A stretch of DNA of 9,074 bases from Oscillospiraceae bacterium. Its GTDB lineage: Bacteria; Bacillota; Clostridia; Oscillospirales; Ruminococcaceae. The stretch spans positions 697 through 9,770 of the forward strand of contig JAHZBJ010000076.1 of NCBI GenBank assembly GCA_019423445.1, given 5' to 3'. The position numbers were made by a program, and so were the translations under genes. The notes beneath the pieces are model-generated. The model was not told where the DNA came from. It ran no database searches and was given only the letters and a program-made list of their open reading frames with translations. This document shows positions 1 to 5,775 of this stretch, piece by piece. Every line of letters begins with the position of its first letter. Position 1 is the first letter of the stretch.

Positions 1-1373
1 TCCTTGATGCCCTCCACGCCCCGGACCTCCTGGAACTCCAGGGGAGCGGCATCGGCGCCGGTGAGCCACTCAGAGGCGGTGCGCAGGGCGGCTTCCATAA
101 CGCCGCCGGTGGCGCCGAAGATGGCGCCTGCGCCGGTGGAGACCCCCATGGGGGCGTCGAACTCCTCGTCGGGGAGCTCCTTGAAGTTGATGCCGGCGCG
201 GTCGATCATCCGGGCCAGCTCACGGGTGGTAAGGGCCACGTCCACGTCGGGAACCCCCGCGGCGGCCTCGTCCTCCCGGGCCACCTCGAACTTCTTGGCG
301 GTGCAGGGCATGATCCCCACCACAAAGATGTCCTTGGGGTCCAGCCCCATCTTCTTGGCGTACCAGGTCTTGGTAAGGGCGCCGAACATCTGCTGGGGGG
401 ATTTGCAGCTGGAGAGGTTATCTACAAACTCGGGGTAGAAGTGTTCGCAGTAGTTGACCCAGCCGGGGGAGCAGGAGGTTATCATGGGAAGGGTGCCCCC
501 CTTCTTGATCCGCTCCACCAGCTCGTTGGCCTCCTCCACGATGGTCATGTCGGCGGCAAGGTCGGTGTCAAAGACCCCGTCGAAGCCCAGCCGCCGCAGG
601 GCGGCCACCATCTTGCCCTTGACGTTGGTGCCGATGGGCATCTCAAAGGCCTCTCCCAGGGTGACCCGGATGGAGGGAGCCGTCTGGACCACCACATATT
701 TGTGGGGGTCGTTGATGGCCCGCCAGACGTCCTTGGTGTTGTCCTTCTCGCCGATGGCGCCGGTGGGGCAGACCACCACGCACTGGCCGCAGGAGACGCA
801 GGCCACGTCGCCCAGGTTCTGTTCAAAGGCGCAGCCGATGTGGGTGTTGAAGCCCCGGTCGTTGGGGCCGATGGCGCCCACCGCCTGCCACTTCTGGCAG
901 GCCGCCACGCACCGGCGGCAGAGGACGCACTTGTTGTTGTCCCGGAACATGTGCTTGGCGGAGTCGTCAAAGTCGTACTGGGGGTTCTCCCCGGCGTAGA
1001 CGTTTTCGTCGTAGACCCGGAAGTCCTTGCAGAGCTTCTGAAGCTCGCAGTTGCCGCTGCGCACGCAGGAGAGGCAGTTCTTCTTATGGGTGGAGAGGAT
1101 CAGCTCCAGGTCGATCTTCCGGGAAGCGAACACCCGCTTGGAGTTGGTGAGAACCTCCATCCCTTCGGCCACCGGGTAGACACAGGAGGCCACCAGGTTC
1201 CGCATCCCCTTGACCTCCACCACACAGATGCGGCAGGCGCCGATTTCGTTGATGTCCTTGAGGTAGCAGAGGGTGGGGATATCGATGGCCAGTTTTCTGG
1301 CCGCCTCCAGGATGGTGGTGCCCTCAGGGACGGTGACCGGGAGGCCGTTGATCTTCAGGTTTACCATTTTCAT
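1..1373 (-). CDS. hndD: [FeFe] hydrogenase catalytic subunit HndD/HydA, partial (3' end off window)
   Basis: Catalytic subunit of a multimeric NAD(P)-linked [FeFe] hydrogenase that interconverts protons and H2 in the cytoplasm. The 457 visible residues begin with a plant-type [2Fe-2S] domain (C36, C47, C50, C64), then the His-Cys3 [4Fe-4S] motif (H96, C100, C103, C109), two ferredoxin clusters (C149/152/155/159 and C192/195/198/202) and the H-cluster domain. H-cluster motif 1 reads TSCSPGW at C301 and motif 2 reads MPCTAKKFE at C357. Motif 3 and roughly the last 120 residues lie beyond the left edge, judged against the usual length of about 580. The ATG at 1373 follows a good AAGGGAGG site and lies 16 bases after the hndC stop, as last visible gene of the operon. 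The Ser after C301 replaces the second Cys of canonical TSCCPxW; I recall this variant from other NAD-linked hydrogenases. The family call is firm; electron bifurcation is inferred from the operon. Confidence 0.97.
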   Translation of the reverse strand, partial: MKMVNLKINGLPVTVPEGTTILEAARKLAIDIPTLCYLKDINEIGACRICVVEVKGMRNLVASCVYPVAEGMEVLTNSKRVFASRKIDLELILSTHKKNCLSCVRSGNCELQKLCKDFRVYDENVYAGENPQYDFDDSAKHMFRDNNKCVLCRRCVAACQKWQAVGAIGPNDRGFNTHIGCAFEQNLGDVACVSCGQCVVVCPTGAIGEKDNTKDVWRAINDPHKYVVVQTAPSIRVTLGEAFEMPIGTNVKGKMVAALRRLGFDGVFDTDLAADMTIVEEANELVERIKKGGTLPMITSCSPGWVNYCEHFYPEFVDNLSSCKSPQQMFGALTKTWYAKKMGLDPKDIFVVGIMPCTAKKFEVAREDEAAAGVPDVDVALTTRELARMIDRAGINFKELPDEEFDAPMGVSTGAGAIFGATGGVMEAALRTASEWLTGADAAPLEFQEVRGVEGIK

Positions 1374-1389
1374 TTCGCAGTTTCCTCCC

Positions 1390-3177
1390 TTATCTCTTCA
1401 CAATGGCGCCGAAACGGCACTTCTCGATGCAGACGCCGCACTTCACGCATTTCTCGGTATCGATGACGTGGGGCTCCTTCACCTTGCCGGTGATGGCGCC
1501 GGTGGGGCAGTTCTTGGCGCAGAGGGTGCATCCCTTGCACTTGTCGGGGAGGATTTGGATGGTGAGGAGGTCCTTGCAGACCCCGGCGGGGCAGCGTTTG
1601 TCCACGATGTGGGCGATGTATTCGTCCCGGAAATACCGGAGGGTGGAAAGCACCGGGTTGGGGGCGGTCTGCCCCAGGCCGCAGAGGGCGTTCTCCTTGA
1701 TGTGGTAGCAGAGGGCCTCCAGCTTGTCCAGGTCCTCCATGGTGGCCTTGCCCTTGGTGATCTTGTCCAGCAGCTCGTAGAGGCGCTTGGTGCCGATGCG
1801 GCAGGGGGTGCACTTGCCGCAGCTCTCGTCCACGGTGAACTCCAGGAAGAACTTGGCGATATCCACCATGCAGGTGTCCTCATCCATAACGATGAGGCCG
1901 CCGGAACCCATCATGGAGCCGATGGCGATGAGGTTGTCGTAGTCCACCGGCACATCCAGGTGCTCCGCCGGGATGCAGCCGCCGGAGGGGCCGCCGGTCT
2001 GGGCGGCCTTGAACTTCTTGCCATTGGGGATGCCGCCGCCGATCTCCTCCACGATCTCCCGGAGGGTGGTGCCCATGGGGACCTCCACCAGGCCGGTGTT
2101 GTGGATCTTGCCCCCCAGGGCGAAAACCTTGGTGCCCTTGGATTTCTCGGTGCCCATGGAGGCGAACCACTCCGGCCCGTTGAGGATGATCTGGGGGATG
2201 TTGGCGTAGGTTTCCACGTTGTTGAGGATGGTGGGCTTGCCGAAGAGGCCCTTCACCGCCGGGAAAGGAGGACGGGGACGGGGCTCGCCCCGGCGGCCCT
2301 CGATGGAGGTCATCAGGGCGGTTTCCTCGCCGCAGACGAAGGCGCCGGCGCCCAGACGGATGTCGATGTCAAAGTCAAAGCCGGTGCCCAGGATGTTCTT
2401 GCCCAGCAGGCCCATCTCCCGGGCCTGGCCGATGGCCACCTGGAGCCGTTTGACGGCGATGGGGTATTCGGCACGGACATAGATGAAGCCCTGCTGGGCT
2501 CCGATGGCGTAGCCGGCGATGGTCATGGCTTCCAGCACCACGTGGGGGTCACCCTCCAGGATGGAGCGGTCCATAAAGGCGCCGGGGTCCCCCTCATCGG
2601 CGTTGCAGCAGACGTACTTGATGCCCTTGGGCTGGGCCGCCGCAAAGGACCATTTCCGGCCGGTGGGGAAGCCGCCGCCGCCCCGGCCCCGGAGTCCGGA
2701 ATCCAGGACGCACTGGATGACCTCTTCGGGGGTCATCTCGGTGAGGACCTTCCCCAGGGCCATGTAGCCGTCGTAGGCGATGTATTCGTTGATATCCTCG
2801 GGGTTGATGACGCCGCAGTTCCGCAGGGCCACCCGCTTCTGCTTCTTATAGAAAGCGGTTTCGTTGAGGCTCTTCACCGTGTCCTCGGCCACCGTCTCGG
2901 AGTAGAGGAGGCGCTTTACGATGCGCCCTTTCAGCAGGTGCTCCTCCACGATCTCGGGGACGTCCTCAGGCTTTACCTGGGAGTAGAAGGCGCCTTCGGG
3001 GTAGACCACCACAATGGGGCCCAGGGCGCAGAGGCCGCAGCAGCCGGTTTTGATGACCTTGATCTCCTTATCCAGGCCGGTGGCCGCCAGTTCCTTTTCG
3101 AAGGCGGTGACAATCCGGCCGCTGCCGGAGGAGGTGCAGCCGGTGCCGCCGCACACCAGTACATGGGAACGATACAT
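1390..3177 (-). CDS. hndC: NADH-dependent hydrogenase flavoprotein subunit HndC (NuoF-like)
   Basis: NAD(H)-oxidising or -reducing flavoprotein of the hydrogenase complex, homologous to NuoF of complex I. It joins NAD(H) at FMN to the iron-sulfur chain leading to HndD and ferredoxin. The 595 residues comprise an N-terminal thioredoxin-like [2Fe-2S] domain (C9, C14, C46 or C47, C50), the NADH/FMN core with a glycine-rich loop GLRGRGGGGFPTGRKW at 161-176, the NuoF [4Fe-4S] site (C453, C456, C459, C499) and a C-terminal two-cluster ferredoxin domain (C547/550/553/557 and C577/580/583/587). This layout and length match HndC and HydB of tetrameric and trimeric bifurcating hydrogenases. The ATG is preceded by GGAGG at normal distance. 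The gene starts 19 bases after hndB and ends 16 bases before hndD. All expected cofactor ligands are present, so the protein looks functional. Confidence 0.97.
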   Translation of the reverse strand: MYRSHVLVCGGTGCTSSGSGRIVTAFEKELAATGLDKEIKVIKTGCCGLCALGPIVVVYPEGAFYSQVKPEDVPEIVEEHLLKGRIVKRLLYSETVAEDTVKSLNETAFYKKQKRVALRNCGVINPEDINEYIAYDGYMALGKVLTEMTPEEVIQCVLDSGLRGRGGGGFPTGRKWSFAAAQPKGIKYVCCNADEGDPGAFMDRSILEGDPHVVLEAMTIAGYAIGAQQGFIYVRAEYPIAVKRLQVAIGQAREMGLLGKNILGTGFDFDIDIRLGAGAFVCGEETALMTSIEGRRGEPRPRPPFPAVKGLFGKPTILNNVETYANIPQIILNGPEWFASMGTEKSKGTKVFALGGKIHNTGLVEVPMGTTLREIVEEIGGGIPNGKKFKAAQTGGPSGGCIPAEHLDVPVDYDNLIAIGSMMGSGGLIVMDEDTCMVDIAKFFLEFTVDESCGKCTPCRIGTKRLYELLDKITKGKATMEDLDKLEALCYHIKENALCGLGQTAPNPVLSTLRYFRDEYIAHIVDKRCPAGVCKDLLTIQILPDKCKGCTLCAKNCPTGAITGKVKEPHVIDTEKCVKCGVCIEKCRFGAIVKR

Positions 3178-3196
3178 CCGCGTTTCCTCCCTTCCC

Positions 3197-3574
3197 TTAC
3201 GCCTTGGCGCCGCTGGCGCCGATGGTGTACTCGGTTACGGGGTTGCCGTTGACGATGTGCTGGCTGACGATGGTGGGCACCATCTCCGGGGTGACCTTGA
3301 CGTAGGTCACCTTCTCCTTGCCAGGCTCGTAGACTTCCACCACCGGCTCGTACTGGCAGATGCCGATGCAGCCGGTCTGCCCCACCGAGACGTGGGTGAG
3401 GCCCCGCTTGGCCACCTCGTCGGTGAAGGCCGCCAGCACAGGCCGGGCCCCGGCGGCGATGCCGCAGGTGGCCATCCCCACCACGACCCGGATATTGGTG
3501 TCGCTGTCGTGGCGGATGCCGATTTTGTTCTTCATTTCCTCTCGAAGGGCCTGAAGCTCCGCAAGACTTTTCAT
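3197..3574 (-). CDS. hndB: Thioredoxin-like ferredoxin subunit HndB
   Basis: Small (125 aa) iron-sulfur subunit of NAD(P)-dependent hydrogenases, with a thioredoxin-like ferredoxin fold. The family signature MATCGIAAGA is at residues 34-43, followed by GQTGCIGIC at 65-73 and then PVVEVY. Only three cysteines occur in the whole protein (C37, C69, C73), whereas the related NuoE-type site uses four. I recall the CGIAAGA form as normal for HndB, so this is probably not a defect. The reading frame stays open far upstream, but the ATG at 3574 is chosen because it has an AGGAGGAA ribosome binding site and lies one base after the stop of the ATPase gene; starting earlier would overlap that gene. It probably passes electrons within, or stabilises, the HndABCD complex. 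Confidence 0.93.
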   Translation of the reverse strand: MKSLAELQALREEMKNKIGIRHDSDTNIRVVVGMATCGIAAGARPVLAAFTDEVAKRGLTHVSVGQTGCIGICQYEPVVEVYEPGKEKVTYVKVTPEMVPTIVSQHIVNGNPVTEYTIGASGAKA

Positions 3575-3575
3575 A

Positions 3576-4154
3576 TTACGCCTGTTCCTCCTCTGTATTC
3601 TCGGTTTCGGGGTGCAGAAGTTCCCTGGTGTTCTCGGTGAGGTATTCCCCCAGGAAGCCCAGGACCTGGGGATCGTCCAGGGGTACGTCCCCCAGCACCT
3701 GGCGGAATTCCCGGGTGTCCATCTCCATCCGGCGGCCGTCCAGGACCCGCACATACCGGAAGTCCATGGCGGGGTTGCACTGGACCAGGGTCCGGATGGT
3801 GCCGGCCATGTCTCCCAGGGGCATCCGGTCGATGCTGGAAAGACCGAACCGGGCGGTGACCACGGTGCCCTTCCCGGGGGTGCTTTGGATTTCCAGCCCT
3901 CCCCCGGAGAGCTCCGCCGCCATCCGGAAAAAGGGGATCCCCAGCCCAACCCGCCGGGTGGTTCTGGTGGTGAAGAAGGGGTCCGACACCTGCTGAACCT
4001 GTTCCGGGGTCATCCCCTTGCCGTCGTCGGCGATGGTGATGGTGAGGCGGTCCGCCGCCGTGTCCTCCTCCACGGTGATCTCCACCAGGGAGGCGCCGGC
4101 CCGGACGGAATTCTCCGCCACATCCAGGACGTTGAGGGAAAGCTCCTGCATCAT
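3576..4154 (-). CDS. Stand-alone GHKL (histidine-kinase-type) ATPase domain protein in the hydrogenase operon
   Basis: Cytoplasmic 192-residue protein with a complete GHKL ATP-binding fold in its first ~107 residues: N-box around N15 (LDVAENSVRAGAS), G1 box DDGKGM at 43-48 and G2 box GLGIPFF at 70-76, with GKGT at 94-97. There is no dimerisation/phosphoacceptor domain, no sensor domain and no transmembrane helix, so it is not a conventional sensor kinase. The C-terminal ~85 residues (108-192) match nothing I recognise; the last 20 are strongly acidic. It sits between hndA and hndB, 9 bases after the hndA stop and one base before the hndB start, so it must be co-transcribed and is probably translationally coupled. 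The first ATG of an ATGATG pair is taken; the best ribosome binding site is an AGGA inside the end of hndA, so translation may depend on hndA. It may regulate the complex or phosphorylate or bind a partner; the substrate is unknown. Confidence 0.9.
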   Translation of the reverse strand: MMQELSLNVLDVAENSVRAGASLVEITVEEDTAADRLTITIADDGKGMTPEQVQQVSDPFFTTRTTRRVGLGIPFFRMAAELSGGGLEIQSTPGKGTVVTARFGLSSIDRMPLGDMAGTIRTLVQCNPAMDFRYVRVLDGRRMEMDTREFRQVLGDVPLDDPQVLGFLGEYLTENTRELLHPETENTEEEQA

Positions 4155-4163
4155 ATCGTTTCG

Positions 4164-4661
4164 TCAGTCCTTATATTTGGCCAGAATCTCGTCCACGTCG
4201 TCGGCCACCAGCCGCCCGTAGACCTCGTCGTTGATGGTCAGTACCGGGGCAAGGCCGCAGGCGCCGATGCACCGGCAGGCTTCCAGGGAGAACTTCCCGT
4301 CGGGGGTGCATTCCCCGTTGCCGATACCCAGCCGTTCCTGGAGACGGTTGTAGACGTCCCCGGAGCCCTTGACGTAGCAGGCGGTACCCAGACAGACGGA
4401 AATCTTGTACTGTCCCTTGGGGTTGAGGGTGAACTGGGAGTAGAAGGTGGCCACTCCATAGACGTTTTCCAGGGAGGTGTGCATCTCGGTGGCGATGATC
4501 TTCATCACTTCAATGGGCAGGTAACCGTAGATCCCCTGGGCGCCCTGGAGAATGGGCATCAGCGCCCCCTCCTGGTCCCGGAGCCTTTCAATGAGTTCCC
4601 GGAGCTCACGCTCCTGGCTCTCGGTGCCGGAAAAGGGAATCTTGCAGATTCTGTTGGACAT
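4164..4661 (-). CDS. hndA: NADH-dependent hydrogenase subunit HndA (NuoE-like [2Fe-2S] protein)
   Basis: NuoE-like subunit (165 aa) carrying one thioredoxin-fold [2Fe-2S] cluster in the NAD-linked hydrogenase. The four expected ligands are C90, C95, C131 and C135 (CLGTAC and CIGAC motifs). The N-terminal helical part with GYLP at 46-49 and the VATFYSQF motif at 70-77 is typical of the family, as is the length. The open frame continues upstream, but the ATG at 4661 is preferred because an AAGGAGGT ribosome binding site ends 12 bases before it and conserved sequence begins there; no conventional start codon lies in frame between the two. It is the first gene of the minus-strand operon and should be read from the promoter near 4755-4783 through a leader of about 87 bases. 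Confidence 0.95.
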   Translation of the reverse strand: MSNRICKIPFSGTESQERELRELIERLRDQEGALMPILQGAQGIYGYLPIEVMKIIATEMHTSLENVYGVATFYSQFTLNPKGQYKISVCLGTACYVKGSGDVYNRLQERLGIGNGECTPDGKFSLEACRCIGACGLAPVLTINDEVYGRLVADDVDEILAKYKD

Positions 4662-4673
4662 CGTTTCTTCAAT

Positions 4674-4681
4674 ACCTCCTT
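4674..4681 (-). promoter_or_regulatory. hndA ribosome binding site, consensus but long spacer
   Basis: AAGGAGGT on the minus strand is a near-perfect anti-16S match but ends 12 bases before the hndA ATG, longer than the usual 5-9. The only in-frame codon just after it is ATT, so the ATG at 4661 remains the best start. The site lies directly downstream of the leader inverted repeat. Confidence 0.7.
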
Positions 4682-4684
4682 GCA

Positions 4685-4749
4685 TGAACGGCGGCCGGAG
4701 CCCTCTGGGACTGGTTCCGGAGGGGGCTTCCGGCGCTGCGGCATGTTCA
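4685..4749 (-). promoter_or_regulatory. Imperfect inverted repeat (possible hairpin) in the hndA leader
   Basis: The plus-strand arms CCGGAGCCCTC (4695-4705) and GAGGGGGCTTCCGG (4720-4733) are complementary with small bulges around a 14-base loop. Flanking TGAAC (4685-4689) and GTTCA (4745-4749) could close an outer stem. In the transcript the structure would fill most of the 5' leader and end just before the ribosome binding site. There is no following T-run, so it is not an intrinsic terminator. A role in translation control or mRNA stability is conjecture. Confidence 0.4.
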
Positions 4750-4754
4750 AAAAT

Positions 4755-4783
4755 ATTATACCATAGCCTGGTTTTCTTTACCA
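4755..4783 (-). promoter_or_regulatory. Probable promoter of the hnd operon (extended -10)
   Basis: On the minus strand TATAAT (4760-4755) is preceded by TGG, giving an extended -10 TGGTATAAT. At a 17-base spacer the -35 is only TGGTAA (4783-4778), 3 of 6 consensus bases, so the extended -10 must carry most of the sigma-A recognition. Transcription would start near 4748. Confidence 0.65.
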
Positions 4784-4837
4784 TAAGGATTCCGGGAGAG
4801 ATTGATAAATTTTCGTCGATTTCTACATTTCTTGCAA

Positions 4838-4866
4838 TTGTTTTTCGGTTTTGGCGATGGTATAAT
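4838..4866 (+). promoter_or_regulatory. Probable promoter of the DRTGG/ATPase/HydS-like cluster
   Basis: TTGTTT (4838-4843), a 17-base spacer and TATAAT (4861-4866) preceded by TGG make a good sigma-A promoter with an extended -10. The start of transcription would be near 4873, leaving a leader of about 73 bases before the ATG at 4946. It diverges from the hnd promoter, with about 95 bases between the two -10 boxes. Confidence 0.7.
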
Positions 4867-4889
4867 GTATCTTGTATAAAAAAGCGCCG

Positions 4890-4909
4890 GGGCGGCAGGG
4901 ATCCCGCCC
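4890..4909 (+). promoter_or_regulatory. Leader hairpin upstream of the first DRTGG gene
   Basis: GGGCGG (4890-4895) and CCGCCC (4904-4909) form a perfect 6-bp GC stem with an 8-base loop inside the predicted leader, 36 bases before the start codon. No T-run follows. Function unknown; in GC-rich DNA a stem of this size can occur by chance. Confidence 0.35.
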
Positions 4910-4945
4910 TGGAATGCCCGCCGATTGTGGGAGGAGAGGATCGCA

Positions 4946-5299
4946 ATGACCCTTCGGGAAGTACAAACCATTCTGGACGCCCAACTGCTGACGGGGGAGG
5001 ATCTCCTGGACAGGACGGTGAACACCGCCTGCGGCAGCGACCTGATGAGCGACGTGCTGGCCTATGTCAAGGACCAGGCCCTGCTGCTGACAGGGCTGGT
5101 AAACCAGCAGGTGATCCGCACCGCCGAGATGATGGACATGGTCTGCGTCATCTTTGTCCGGGACAAGGAGCCGGGCCAGGAGATCCTGGACCTGGCCCGG
5201 GAGAAGGGCATCGCCGTCATGTCCTCCCCCCACCGGATGTTCACATCCTGCGGCCTGCTGTACCAGGCGGGCCTGAACGGGGGGCTGGCCATCCGATGA
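4946..5299 (+). CDS. DRTGG-domain protein (first of two)
   Basis: Cytoplasmic protein of 117 residues consisting almost entirely of one DRTGG domain. Recognisable stretches are GSDLMSDVLAYVKDQALLLT near 30-49 and the C-terminal GIAVMSSPHRMFTSCGLLY. DRTGG domains occur beside CBS and kinase domains and are thought to bind ligands, but no activity is established for this stand-alone type. A TTG at 4925 would extend the frame by seven codons; the ATG at 4946 is preferred because GGGAGGAGAGG lies at proper distance before it. The stop overlaps the start of the next gene (ATGA at 5296-5299), implying translational coupling and probably a working partnership with that ATPase. It is the first gene after the promoter at 4838-4866. 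Confidence 0.88.
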   Translation: MTLREVQTILDAQLLTGEDLLDRTVNTACGSDLMSDVLAYVKDQALLLTGLVNQQVIRTAEMMDMVCVIFVRDKEPGQEILDLAREKGIAVMSSPHRMFTSCGLLYQAGLNGGLAIR

Positions 5300-5721
5300 G
5301 CGGGCTGCATTTTAACTATCACGTCCCAGGGGACGACTTCACCAGGGCGGGAGAGGCCTCTGGCGCGGTGAAAAGCACCCTGAAGAAGCTGGGGCTTTCC
5401 CCGGAGGTGGTGCGGAAGGTTTCCATCGCCATGTATGAAGGGGAGATCAACCTGGTGATCCACGGCGGCGGCGGCGACATCGACGTGGACATCGACGGGG
5501 AAAAGGTGCACATGGTCCTCACCGACCACGGCCCCGGTATTCCCGACATCCAGAAGGCCATGGAGGAGGGCTGGAGCACCGCCCCGGACAACGTCCGGAG
5601 CCTGGGTTTCGGCGCCGGGATGGGCCTGCCCAACATGAAGAAGTATTCCGACGAGATGAAGGTGGAGAGCACCGTTGGGGTGGGCACCACCGTCACCATG
5701 ACCGTCTATCTGAAAAACTAG
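5296..5721 (+). CDS. RsbW-like GHKL ATPase (anti-sigma factor/serine kinase family)
   Basis: Cytoplasmic protein of 141 residues with the compact fold of anti-sigma regulatory serine/threonine kinases (RsbW/SpoIIAB type). Visible motifs are the N-box YEGEINLVIH (47-56, N52 as likely metal ligand), G1 box DHGPGI (77-82) and G2 box GFGAGMGLPNMKKYSD (104-119), ending in a typical GVGTTVTMTV strand. Relatives phosphorylate anti-anti-sigma STAS proteins or bind sigma factors. No STAS protein or sigma factor lies in this window, so the partner may be a neighbouring DRTGG protein, the iron-sulfur protein, or something encoded elsewhere. The ATG overlaps the preceding stop codon. A C-rich gap of 54 bases separates it from the next gene. 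ATPase identity is secure; kinase activity is inferred. Confidence 0.9.
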   Translation: MSGLHFNYHVPGDDFTRAGEASGAVKSTLKKLGLSPEVVRKVSIAMYEGEINLVIHGGGGDIDVDIDGEKVHMVLTDHGPGIPDIQKAMEEGWSTAPDNVRSLGFGAGMGLPNMKKYSDEMKVESTVGVGTTVTMTVYLKN

Positions 5722-5775
5722 GGCTCCCCCCTCCCCCGGGAAGGGACGGGGCGTCCGCCTGGGGGAAGGATCGCT

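Noticed and set aside
441..3252. Long plus-strand open frames (up to 659 codons) opposite hndD and hndC
   Set aside because: They mirror the high-GC codons of the clearly conserved minus-strand genes, have low-complexity Gly/Ala/Val/His/Asp-rich translations, and match no family.
3575..3949. Upstream extension of hndB in the same frame
   Set aside because: It would overlap most of the ATPase gene, carries no conserved sequence, and the ATG at 3574 has a good ribosome binding site.
4785..4860. Possible Rex (NADH-sensing repressor) operator in the divergent region
   Set aside because: No TTGTTAA-n4-TTAACAA-like palindrome is found; TTGCAA and CAATTG here are short palindromes expected by chance.
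5722..5775. Possible terminator between the RsbW-like and HydS-like genes
   Set aside because: GGAC/GTCC can form a 4-bp stem in C/G-rich sequence, but there is no T-run and the genes appear to belong together.
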